64,000 nucleotides of DNA, from contig JAHYIY010000001.1 of assembly GCA_019429255.1 (NCBI GenBank), positions 62,001-126,000 on the forward strand. Direction: 5' to 3'. Source of the DNA: Desulfuromonadales bacterium (GTDB taxonomy: Bacteria > Desulfobacterota > Desulfuromonadia > Desulfuromonadales > Geopsychrobacteraceae). Of this stretch, positions 19,939 to 29,561 are shown piece after piece; positions within the stretch are counted from its first letter, which is position 1; each line of letters begins with the position of its first letter. The position numbers were made by a program, and so were the translations under genes. Under the pieces are notes generated by a model that saw only the letters and a list, made by a program, of their open reading frames with translations, did no database searches and was not told the origin of the DNA.

Positions 19939-19967
19939 AATATAGCGGTGGGCCCTGTAAGAGTCAA
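19939..19967 (-). promoter_or_regulatory. Sigma70-type promoter of the dcw operon
   Basis: On the minus strand TTGACT (19967-19962) and TATATT (19944-19939) are separated by 17 bases. Predicted start near 19932 places the repeats just downstream, suited to repression. Confidence 0.65.
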
Positions 19968-20096
19968 GGGAAAATCTGTAGACGGCTGTCTGGAGAGAAA
20001 AAGAAAAGTATTGCTAAGACAAGGACTTGGATTAACCCTGCAATGAAGGCCCGGGACACAAGGAGAAATGGCTAATTTCTATGAACTATTGGAGCA

Positions 20097-21359
20097 TCAA
20101 GAGGGTTCCTGTGGGGGAGGCGCAAGAAGGATTTCAATCTCTTCTATTCTTCTTTCTTCCATCCGCTTGACGCGAAAGCGGATCGGCCCCTCATCAAAGA
20201 CATCCCCTTCGGCGGGAATTTTACCGCTGAGCTGAAAAATATGACCGGCCAGCGTAGTAACCTGTTCTTCGGGGAGTTCGAGACCCAGACGCTTGTTGAC
20301 TTCACGCAGGGGCATGGCCGCGTCGATCAGATAATGACCAGTCCCCAACTCTTTAAACTCGACTTCGGCAATGTCATATTCATCGTTGATATCACCCACG
20401 ACCTCTTCAACCACATCCTCGAGGGTAACGATGCCTTCCATACCACCATACTCATCGACAACGATGGCTAAGTGTTCGCGCATTTTCAAAAAATTCTGCA
20501 ACAGCACACCGATCCGTTTTGATTCAGGAACATAGTAAGGCTTGCGGCTGGCGCTCTCAAAAGAGAAATCTGCCGGGCGCTGGATATAGGCCAGGACGTT
20601 TTTTGAATGCAGCACCCCAACGATATTGTCGAGATTCTCGCGATACACGGGAAAGCGGGAATGGCGCGCCTGCCGTACCATATCAAGAACCTCTTCAAAG
20701 GATGCCGTCACATCAATACCAACCACCTCGGTGCGCGGAATCATGACATCGCGCACCCGGGTTGCGGATAACTCAAAAATTCCGTGCAGCATCCGCCGCT
20801 GCTCGGCGGCAACAACCCCCGACTCTTCACCGGCCTCGATCAATGCCTTGATGCCATCCTCTGACACATGGAGCCCTTCAGCCTGATGCTTGCGCAAAAA
20901 ACTGGTTAGCACCCTGGACAGACCCGCGACCACACGAATAACCGGTGTCATCACAAACAAAAAACCCCGCATCGGCCGCAACACAATCAGAGAAAATCGC
21001 TCCGGGTACTGTGCCGCCAGGGTTTTTGGACAGACCTCAGCAAAAATCAGCAGAATCGGCGTCAGGATCAGGATGGTCAACCATTCCCCCTGTTCACCAA
21101 AGAGCCCGACAAACAACCCGGCAGCAATAACCGACGAAGCAATATTCACCAGGTTATTGCCAACCAGCACACCGCTCAAGGTGCGATCAGGGTTATCGAC
21201 GAGTTCAGCCAATTTGTCGGCTCCCGGATGCTGCTTTTGCTGCAGCAACCGCAGACGTAAGCGATCGAGGGAGGTAAAGGCGGTTTCGGAACCGGAAAAG
21301 AAACCGGAAAGCAGCAACAGAAAAAATAGCGCCAAAATGCGCCAGGATGTTTCATCCAT
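20097..21359 (-). CDS. CNNM/CorC-family membrane protein with CBS domains
   Basis: 420-residue protein with an N-terminal CNNM (DUF21) membrane domain of about four spans (LFFLLLLSGFFSGSETAFTSLD...), two CBS domains (about 205-325; VMIPRTEVVGIDV and LAIVVDEYGGMEGIVTLEDVVEE) and a C-terminal CorC/HlyC transporter-associated domain. Members are implicated in Mg2+/Co2+ efflux or general ion homeostasis; the old 'hemolysin' label is unreliable. It is transcribed in the same direction as mraZ, ends 196 bp upstream of it, and is divergent from ligA. Confidence 0.88.
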   Translation of the reverse strand: MDETSWRILALFFLLLLSGFFSGSETAFTSLDRLRLRLLQQKQHPGADKLAELVDNPDRTLSGVLVGNNLVNIASSVIAAGLFVGLFGEQGEWLTILILTPILLIFAEVCPKTLAAQYPERFSLIVLRPMRGFLFVMTPVIRVVAGLSRVLTSFLRKHQAEGLHVSEDGIKALIEAGEESGVVAAEQRRMLHGIFELSATRVRDVMIPRTEVVGIDVTASFEEVLDMVRQARHSRFPVYRENLDNIVGVLHSKNVLAYIQRPADFSFESASRKPYYVPESKRIGVLLQNFLKMREHLAIVVDEYGGMEGIVTLEDVVEEVVGDINDEYDIAEVEFKELGTGHYLIDAAMPLREVNKRLGLELPEEQVTTLAGHIFQLSGKIPAEGDVFDEGPIRFRVKRMEERRIEEIEILLAPPPQEPS

Positions 21360-21463
21360 TGAAAGGTATCCTCAGTTTTTGCATTGTATCGTTACCCTGT
21401 TCTTTACAACAGCAGAAACTCTTGCATTAGTTCAATTGAATCCGCATGATATGGATGAAATAA

Positions 21464-23799
<2,336 letters not shown>

Positions 23800-23834
23800 A
23801 TCGCTGGGCCTACTTTCGCAGGAAAGGATTCACC

Positions 23835-24839
23835 ATGACCCATCTGCTTAATCCGCGCCGAGTCGACACCTGGCGGAACATCATCCAGTGGGGGTTTTTC
23901 CTTTGGATATTGTACCTGGGTATCCGCTTTGCACTGTTTGTCCGCCATTTTGAAACAGCCGGAGCAACTCCTTTTGTTTCACGGCCCCCGGGAGTGGAAG
24001 GATTCTTGCCAATCGGGGCGCTAATGAGCCTGAAACATTGGCTGATGAACGGCATGTTAGATGCGATTCACCCCGCTGCACTGATTCTCTTTATTACCTT
24101 CATGGCGATGAGCCTGCTGGCAAAAAAATCATTCTGTTCCTGGTTGTGCCCGGTCGGGACCTTGTCGGAGGGCATGTGGAAAACCGGCCAACGCTTTTTG
24201 GGGCGGAATTTTCAGGTCTGGAGCCGGCTTGATATCCCCTTGCGTGGACTGAAATACCTGTTATTTTTCTTTTTCGCCAAAACCATCCTCTACGATATGC
24301 CGGCACAGGCAATCAGCAGCTTTATGCGGGCCCCATACTGGGCCACCAGTGATGTCAAGATGCTTTATTTTTTTAAACAGATGTCCGTGACTGCCGCGGT
24401 CGTCATTCTCGTTCTGGGCGCTTTGTCTCTGCTTTACAAAAATTTCTGGTGCCGCTATCTCTGTCCTTACGGTGCCCTGCTCGGGCTACTGAGCATCTTT
24501 AGTCCGATGAAAATCAGGCGGGATGATGCTCAATGTAACAGTTGCGCTGAATGCGCCCATCATTGCCCCTCGTCCTTACCGGTACACCGAAAAAAAACCA
24601 TCCACAGTCCGGAATGTATCGGTTGTGTCAGTTGTGTCGAAAGCTGCCCCAGAAGCGCTCTGGCCATGTCTCTGCCACGGCTGAAGCAACCCCTGCCGCG
24701 GTGGGTGTTCCCTGTGCTTGTCGTGGGAATTTATGCTGGAGGAGTCACTTTCGGCATGATCACCGGAAACTGGCAGACATCTCTGAGCTACCAGGATTAT
24801 CAGCAGCTGATACCGCTGATAAACAGAGTCGGGCATTAA
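23835..24839 (+). CDS. NapH-like membrane polyferredoxin
   Basis: 334 residues with several membrane spans (about 15-35, 70-90, 135-155, 185-205, 295-315), the paired motifs CSWLCPVGTL and CRYLCPYGAL on cytoplasmic loops, and two C-terminal [4Fe-4S] ferredoxin motifs (CNSCAECAHHCP and CIGCVSCVESCP). This is the layout of NapH/MauN/CcoG-related electron-transfer proteins that pass electrons between quinol and periplasmic or cytoplasmic partners. No nap, nos or mau genes are adjacent, so its partner is unknown. Start has AAAGG about eight bases upstream; it follows acyP by 35 bp. Confidence 0.85.
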   Translation: MTHLLNPRRVDTWRNIIQWGFFLWILYLGIRFALFVRHFETAGATPFVSRPPGVEGFLPIGALMSLKHWLMNGMLDAIHPAALILFITFMAMSLLAKKSFCSWLCPVGTLSEGMWKTGQRFLGRNFQVWSRLDIPLRGLKYLLFFFFAKTILYDMPAQAISSFMRAPYWATSDVKMLYFFKQMSVTAAVVILVLGALSLLYKNFWCRYLCPYGALLGLLSIFSPMKIRRDDAQCNSCAECAHHCPSSLPVHRKKTIHSPECIGCVSCVESCPRSALAMSLPRLKQPLPRWVFPVLVVGIYAGGVTFGMITGNWQTSLSYQDYQQLIPLINRVGH

Positions 24840-24999
24840 GTGCCACCAGCAGTAACCCCTGTCGCCACAAAAACATACATCTGGCCCACATGGCACGATG
24901 CTCCTCCCCTCCTCACCCAGTCCAGACATACAAGGTTTTATCCTGTCCACCAGGCCAACTCATGTTACTTTTAGTATTTTATTGTTATTTCTAGTTCAT

Positions 25000-25036
25000 T
25001 GTAGAAAAAATCCACATAGCGTGGAAATATTCTACA
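25000..25036. promoter_or_regulatory. Inverted repeat, possible activator site
   Basis: TGTAGAA (25000-25006) and TTCTACA (25030-25036) are perfect 7-bp arms, with CCAC/GTGG inside. It lies about 125-160 bp upstream of the predicted start of the sigma54-like promoter, a normal distance for an enhancer-binding protein. Role inferred. Confidence 0.4.
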
Positions 25037-25134
25037 CAAACAGGCCAACAATCGGACACCATCATTCCTCCCAGCAGTAAAAAATGTCCCTGTATCCCTA
25101 GTTTGCCACCATTCAAGGCCCATAAACAGAATCC

Positions 25135-25149
25135 GGCACTTGTCTTGCA
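25135..25149 (+). promoter_or_regulatory. Candidate sigma54 (-24/-12) promoter
   Basis: GGCACTTGTCTTGCA has GG at 25135-25136 and GC at 25147-25148 separated by exactly 10 bases, and matches the consensus TGGCAC-N5-TTGC apart from its first base. Predicted start near 25160, ~150 nt upstream of the molbindin gene. Confidence 0.5.
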
Positions 25150-25191
25150 GCTAAAATAAGGCTATTAGTTATATATAGTTGTTTTTGGTTT

Positions 25192-25219
25192 GTTATGGAT
25201 ATTTAAATCCAGACATAAC
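25192..25219. promoter_or_regulatory. ModE-like palindrome GTTATG...CATAAC
   Basis: GTTATG (25192-25197) and CATAAC (25214-25219) form an inverted repeat in an AT-rich context just downstream of the predicted start; a further GTTATATAT is at 25168-25176. Half-sites resemble those of ModE operators, but the spacing is longer than in Escherichia coli. Candidate metal-oxyanion-responsive site. Confidence 0.35.
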
Positions 25220-25226
25220 ATTAACC

Positions 25227-25289
25227 TCTGATTACTGTAACTGTTTATCCTGAAGGATCATGGACGATGATCAATCTGATGTAATCAGA
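25227..25289 (+). promoter_or_regulatory. Leader with mutually exclusive hairpins
   Basis: TCTGATTAC (25227-25235) pairs perfectly with GTAATCAGA (25281-25289). The right arm can instead form TCTGATgtaATCAGA (25275-25289). Inside, ATCCTGAAGGAT (25247-25258) competes with GATCAT-ggacg-ATGATC (25256-25272). The site is 12 bases upstream of the GGGAGG ribosome binding site. Confidence 0.4.
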
Positions 25290-25312
25290 ATAACCCTTGA
25301 CGGGAGGCAATG

Positions 25313-25741
25313 ATGAAAATCAGCACAAGAAACGTATTAAATGGAAAAGTGACGGCAATAAAACGCGGCGCGGTAAATTCAGAGGTAGAGATGACAATTG
25401 CCGGAGGACACAGGATTGTAGCCATCATCACTAATGAGAGCGTTGAGGCGTTGGGCCTCATCAATGGAAGAAACGCTTTTGCCTTGATCAAGGCTCCCCT
25501 GGTGGCTATCGGCAAGGACATTGCCGGTATGAAATTCAGCACCCGAAATATTTTGGAAGGCACCATCAAAGACATCACTCACGGATCGGTTAATGGTGGA
25601 GTGACAATCGACCTTCCAGGTGGCAACTTGATGGAGGCTATCGTTACTGAGCATAGCATTGCCGAACTGAAACTAAAAGTAAACGACACGGTAACGGCCT
25701 TTTTTAAAGCGTCACATGTCATTGTTGCTGTCACAGATTGA
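25313..25741 (+). CDS. mop: Molbindin: two tandem Mop (TOBE) domains
   Basis: 142 residues made of two homologous halves, KISTRNVLNGKVTAIKRGAVNSEV and KFSTRNILEGTIKDITHGSVNGGV, each one Mop domain. Such di-Mop proteins bind molybdate or tungstate in the cytoplasm and are thought to buffer or store the oxyanion. The second of two adjacent ATGs (25313) has correct spacing from GGGAGG. It heads the Tup/MoeA island and has the most elaborate upstream region in the window. Confidence 0.92.
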   Translation: MKISTRNVLNGKVTAIKRGAVNSEVEMTIAGGHRIVAIITNESVEALGLINGRNAFALIKAPLVAIGKDIAGMKFSTRNILEGTIKDITHGSVNGGVTIDLPGGNLMEAIVTEHSIAELKLKVNDTVTAFFKASHVIVAVTD

Positions 25742-25925
25742 ATGAAAACCAGTAGAAGTTAAAACACCACAGTACCCACTTATAAGGATATTGTTTTCAG
25801 TTGGTCCTGAATAAAACCGTGGTGATAAAAGACCTGGATTGAAACCCAACCATTTATCAGGCGTTGTTAGGTGATTTCGGTGCGGCACAATAGTGTCGGA
25901 TTCTTTAACTCAAGGAGAAATGATC

Positions 25926-26729
25926 ATGTCTATATTTCGTATTTTATTATCCGTTTTGCTCATGTTATCGCTGGCCGGAACAAGTTTCGCTACGGAACGA
26001 TTACGCTTGTCCACTACGACTTCAACCGAGAACTCCGGGCTGCTCAAGGTACTTGTCCCTCCTTTCGAGAAGAACAATGATTGCCGCGTCGACGTCATTT
26101 CAGTCGGCACGGGCAAGGCGCTAAAACTGGGCGAAGCAGGGGACGTCGACGTCGTCCTGGTGCATGCACGCACATTGGAAGACAAGTTCGTTGCGGACGG
26201 GTTCGGGGTCAATCGAAAAGATGTCATGTACAACGATTTTGTTATTCTCGGACCAGTCGCTGATCCGGCCGGGGTCAAAGGGTCGAAGACAACCTCCGAA
26301 GCTTTTTCCAGAATTGCCGGAAAAAAGATATCCTTTGTCTCTCGTGGGGACGAGTCAGGAACACATCAGAAAGAGAAAGAGATCTGGCAGGCCGCCGGTG
26401 TGACCCCGACGGGGTCCTGGTATATGGAGGCCGGCCAGGGCATGGGTGAAGTGCTTATCATGGCAACAGAAAAAGAAGCCTATACGATGTCCGACCGAGG
26501 TACTTACAATGCCTTCAAAAAATCAAAAACCGACCTGGTCATTGTCTTCGAGGGCGAAGAGGGCCTGTTTAATCCCTATGGAGTAATAGCCGTAAATCCG
26601 CAAAAACACCCGCACGTAAAATACGATCTGGCAATGAAATTTATTAACTATATCACCGGTCCTGAAGGACAAAAAATTATCGCCGAGTTCAAGGTCGACG
26701 GCGACCCGCTTTTCTTCACCTACAAATAA
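25926..26729 (+). CDS. tupA: Tungstate ABC transporter substrate-binding protein
   Basis: Periplasmic tungstate-binding protein of the TupA family. A signal peptide (MSIFRILLSVLLMLSLAGTSFA) is followed by LRLSTTTSTENSGLL, where TTTS is the oxyanion-binding start of TupA proteins, and by SRGDESGTHQKE, the second ligand loop. ATG 25926 is preferred because AAGGAG lies eight bases before it. 267 residues. TupA proteins select tungstate over molybdate with very high affinity, so this locus is probably tungstate-specific. A 190-bp gap with a long hairpin separates it from tupB. Confidence 0.93.
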   Translation: MSIFRILLSVLLMLSLAGTSFATERLRLSTTTSTENSGLLKVLVPPFEKNNDCRVDVISVGTGKALKLGEAGDVDVVLVHARTLEDKFVADGFGVNRKDVMYNDFVILGPVADPAGVKGSKTTSEAFSRIAGKKISFVSRGDESGTHQKEKEIWQAAGVTPTGSWYMEAGQGMGEVLIMATEKEAYTMSDRGTYNAFKKSKTDLVIVFEGEEGLFNPYGVIAVNPQKHPHVKYDLAMKFINYITGPEGQKIIAEFKVDGDPLFFTYK

Positions 26730-26778
26730 CTGGTTTCCTTACTGAAGCGGTTCTTTTGCGTCCTTTCTTACAAGAAGT

Positions 26779-26823
26779 ACTTCACTGTGACTATCCCGAT
26801 TCTCCGGATGGTCACAGTGAAGT
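26779..26823 (+). terminator. Long hairpin between tupA and tupB
   Basis: ACTTCACTGTGAC (26779-26791) pairs with GTCACAGTGAAGT (26811-26823), extended by ATCC/GGAT. There is no T-tract, so it may stabilise the tupA 3' end or reduce expression of the downstream genes rather than terminate fully. Confidence 0.55.
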
Positions 26824-26919
26824 TTCCGGACGGAAATTATTTAGCTTCATGAATGATCCGATTCACCGTCAGCTCACCTTATCCCACTGAGTAAGGAAAC
26901 GTCCAAAGAAGGTTTACTA

Positions 26920-27606
26920 ATGGAATTTCTTTTTGAATCTCTGCGCACCGCCTTAACCCTCATCCTTGCCCTTGATTTCGATGTCGTCGATGCGGTCGGC
27001 ACGTCTCTGAAGGTGTCGATCTGGTCGGTTATTCTGGCTGCTACGGTGGGGATTCCCTTCGGAGTAGCCGTCGCGGTGAATGAGTTTCGCGGAAAGCGGA
27101 TCCTGATCACCCTTATCAACACTCTAATGGCATTGCCGACCGTGGTTGTTGGCCTGGTCGTATATGGTTTTCTAAGCCGCCAGGGACCCTTAGGTGAGTT
27201 GTCATTGCTTTTTTCTCCAGCCGCTATGATTATCGGCCAGACAGTACTGGCCCTGCCAATTGTCGTCCATTACTCACTGGGTGCAGTGCGGGGTGCAGAC
27301 GCACGGATACTACCAACGGCCAGGACCTTGGGAGCGGGACCACTAAGATGTTTGATCAGACTCGTTCTTGATGTGCGTTTCGGCATTGTCGCAGCTGTCA
27401 TTGCTGCATTTGGCCGAGTGGTTGCCGAGGTGGGAGTGGCAATGATGCTCGGTGGCAACATCCGCGGTTACACACGGTCAATGACAACCGCGATTGCCCT
27501 GGAAACAAGTAAAGGAGAATTCGCTTTCGGATTAGCCTTGGGAATTTTTCTGATGGCTGTAGCGCTGTTCATTAATATCCTTTTCAATGTGATGCAGGAG
27601 CGATAA
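26920..27606 (+). CDS. tupB: Tungstate ABC transporter permease
   Basis: 228-residue inner-membrane permease with about five to six spans. The cytoplasmic coupling loop EVGVAMMLGGNIRGYTRSMTTAIALE has the EAA-like pattern of TupB/ModB permeases. AAGAAGG precedes the start. It is 4 bp from tupC. It would form a homodimeric channel with two TupC subunits and dock TupA. Confidence 0.93.
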   Translation: MEFLFESLRTALTLILALDFDVVDAVGTSLKVSIWSVILAATVGIPFGVAVAVNEFRGKRILITLINTLMALPTVVVGLVVYGFLSRQGPLGELSLLFSPAAMIIGQTVLALPIVVHYSLGAVRGADARILPTARTLGAGPLRCLIRLVLDVRFGIVAAVIAAFGRVVAEVGVAMMLGGNIRGYTRSMTTAIALETSKGEFAFGLALGIFLMAVALFINILFNVMQER

Positions 27607-27610
27607 GCAC

Positions 27611-28294
27611 ATGTCGGCACTTTACCAACTTAAAGATATTGGACGCAGGTATGGCACCCGCCCGGTTCTTGACATTGACTCGCTCCAACTGCAGGCAGGT
27701 CGGCTTTATACGCTGACTGGAGCAAACGGATCCGGAAAAACCACATTATTACAAATCCTTGCCTTCCTCCAGCCGCCCAACTCCGGTAACCTAATTTTTC
27801 GAGGATTACCGGTGACCTGGTCAAGGGGAGTACTGCGACAATTACGTCGGGAGGTCACTCTGCTACATCAGTCACCTTATCTATTCGCCACCAGTGTCTA
27901 CGCAAATGTGACTTTTGGTTTAAGGTCCAGGGGGATCAGGGGAGAGAAGCTTCGACGGGCAGCCATGGCTGCCCTGGAAACCTGTGGTCTCAGTGGCTTT
28001 GAGGGGCGCAGCGCACGAGAACTTTCAGGGGGAGAGGCGCAAAGAGTCGCCATGGCCCGCGCCCTGGCATTGCAACCAGCCGTGCTTCTTCTCGACGAAC
28101 CTTTAGCCAACGTAGACAGCGAGACGTCTTCTCTTTTGCTCCAGGTGATTCGCTCTTTGCCGAAAGCTGGAACATCCGTTATTATGACCACCCATGATCC
28201 ACGCCATCAGTCCGACCTCAATAGTATAACGATCCATCTGGAAAATGGTTGCGTTGTTTCGAATGCAACCTCATCACACTCAGGGATATTATGA
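27611..28294 (+). CDS. tupC: Tungstate ABC transporter ATP-binding protein
   Basis: 227-residue ABC ATPase: Walker A GANGSGKTT, Q-loop LLHQSPYLF, signature ELSGGEAQRVAMARAL, Walker B VLLLDEPLANVD and switch histidine TTHDPRH. It lacks the C-terminal regulatory TOBE domain found in ModC, as is usual for TupC. The moeA start overlaps its stop (ATGA at 28291-28294). Confidence 0.93.
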   Translation: MSALYQLKDIGRRYGTRPVLDIDSLQLQAGRLYTLTGANGSGKTTLLQILAFLQPPNSGNLIFRGLPVTWSRGVLRQLRREVTLLHQSPYLFATSVYANVTFGLRSRGIRGEKLRRAAMAALETCGLSGFEGRSARELSGGEAQRVAMARALALQPAVLLLDEPLANVDSETSSLLLQVIRSLPKAGTSVIMTTHDPRHQSDLNSITIHLENGCVVSNATSSHSGIL

Positions 28295-29532
28295 AATCGG
28301 TTTTTTTAAATACTTACAGTCGTTTTGAATTCGAGGACTTATTGCAATCCTTTCCGCCCGTCGGCACCGAAACTGTCGCTTTTAATCGCTCGTGCTATCG
28401 AGTCTTAGCTGAAGAACTTATTTCCCCTGAGGAACTCCCGGCCGCCAGGCGGTCGTCGATGGACGGTTATGCCTTGCGAGCGGCCGATGCCTTTGGGGCA
28501 AGCGACAACAATCCTGCCTACCTCGAATGCACGCGCCGTCTGGAAGTAAATGAATATCCGGATTTCACACTGCAATCGGGGGAATGCGCCTGGATTGCTA
28601 CCGGAGGGGTATTGCCGCAAGATGCCGACAGCGTAGTAATGGTCGAATATACGCAAGAGATAGGTTCCGCAACCATCGAGATTCGTCAAAGTGTAGCTCC
28701 AGGAGAAAACATGATGGAGCGCGGTGAAGACGCAACGATCGGGCAGAGAATGATTTTACCCGGCAGCAGATTACGTCCCCAGGAGGTTGGGTTACTGGCA
28801 GCCCTCGGCATCACCGAGGTAACAGTTCATCGGCGGCCGCGTGTTGCTATTCTCTCAACCGGAAATGAACTGGTAGCTGCTACCGAACATCCCGCTCCGG
28901 GCCAAGTCCGAGACGTCAATGCCCATACCATTGCCTGTCTGGCCGAAGAGGCGGGTGGGGAGCCCATCCATTGCGGTATTGTTGGCGATCATCTTGAGGA
29001 ACTGTTGCCGGCACTTAAAAGTGCCCTCGCGCAAAGTGACGTCGTCTTTCTTTCCGGCGGCAGTTCCAAAGGGACACGCGATCTGACCATCGCAGCCCTG
29101 TCTGAGATACCTGGTGCTGACATTCTGGCTCATGGAGTGAGGATCAGCCCGGGCAAGCCCACAATTCTGGCCCGGGTAGGGACTAAGGGCGTTGTTGGGT
29201 TGCCCGGCCAGGTCGGCTCGGCTCAGGTGGTGATGGCCGTGCTGGGTCGCCCCTTCCTCCGACACCTTGCCGGCGATCATCAGGCATTCTCCCAAAAACT
29301 GCGGCCACTACGCCAAGCACGCCTTGGGCGCAATCTATATTCTCGCCAGGGGCGGGAAGATTTTGTCCGAGTAAAGCTCGAGCCGGGGCCGGAAAAAACT
29401 CTCCTGGCACAGCCGGTAATGGGCAAATCGGGGCTGCTTCGCTCGCTGTTACAGAGCGATGGGCTTCTTGTCATCCCGGCCGAAGTAGAAGGATTCCAGG
29501 CGGGAGAAGATGTCGAAGTCTGGCTTCTTTGA
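28291..29532 (+). CDS. moeA: Molybdopterin molybdenumtransferase MoeA (first copy)
   Basis: Inserts molybdate or tungstate into adenylylated molybdopterin. 413 residues: MoeA N-terminal regions with RSSMDGYALRAADAF, the central molybdopterin-binding domain with VAILSTGNELV, VFLSGGSSKGTRDLT and SPGKPTILARV, and the C-terminal domain. ATG 28291 is coupled to the tupC stop. Together with the second MoeA directly downstream, it suggests one copy serves tungsten and one molybdenum, as proposed for organisms with both metals; which is which cannot be seen. Confidence 0.93.
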   Translation: MKSVFLNTYSRFEFEDLLQSFPPVGTETVAFNRSCYRVLAEELISPEELPAARRSSMDGYALRAADAFGASDNNPAYLECTRRLEVNEYPDFTLQSGECAWIATGGVLPQDADSVVMVEYTQEIGSATIEIRQSVAPGENMMERGEDATIGQRMILPGSRLRPQEVGLLAALGITEVTVHRRPRVAILSTGNELVAATEHPAPGQVRDVNAHTIACLAEEAGGEPIHCGIVGDHLEELLPALKSALAQSDVVFLSGGSSKGTRDLTIAALSEIPGADILAHGVRISPGKPTILARVGTKGVVGLPGQVGSAQVVMAVLGRPFLRHLAGDHQAFSQKLRPLRQARLGRNLYSRQGREDFVRVKLEPGPEKTLLAQPVMGKSGLLRSLLQSDGLLVIPAEVEGFQAGEDVEVWLL

Positions 29533-29561
29533 AAAACGCACCCCCAACAGGGACACACACT

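Larger units (their letters stand above)
24840..25312. other. 473-bp regulatory-looking region before the molbindin gene
   Basis: No convincing ORF. It holds an inverted repeat TGTAGAA/TTCTACA (25000-25036) with an inner CCAC/GTGG, a sigma54-like promoter (25135-25149), AT-rich half-sites GTTATATAT (25168-25176) and GTTATG/CATAAC (25192-25219), and competing hairpins in the leader (25227-25289). Confidence 0.6.

Noticed and set aside
20068-20238. Plus-strand ORF of about 56 codons with a good AAGGAG site, starting MANFYELLEH
   Set aside because: Most of it lies antisense to the conserved C-terminus of the CorC-like gene; after the first few residues the composition is that of a shadow frame.
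25742-25925. Possible molybdenum-cofactor riboswitch in the tupA leader
   Set aside because: Only a weak 6-bp CACCAC/GTGGTG pairing (25765-25770 with 25819-25824) is visible and the conserved Moco-motif sequence blocks are not apparent.
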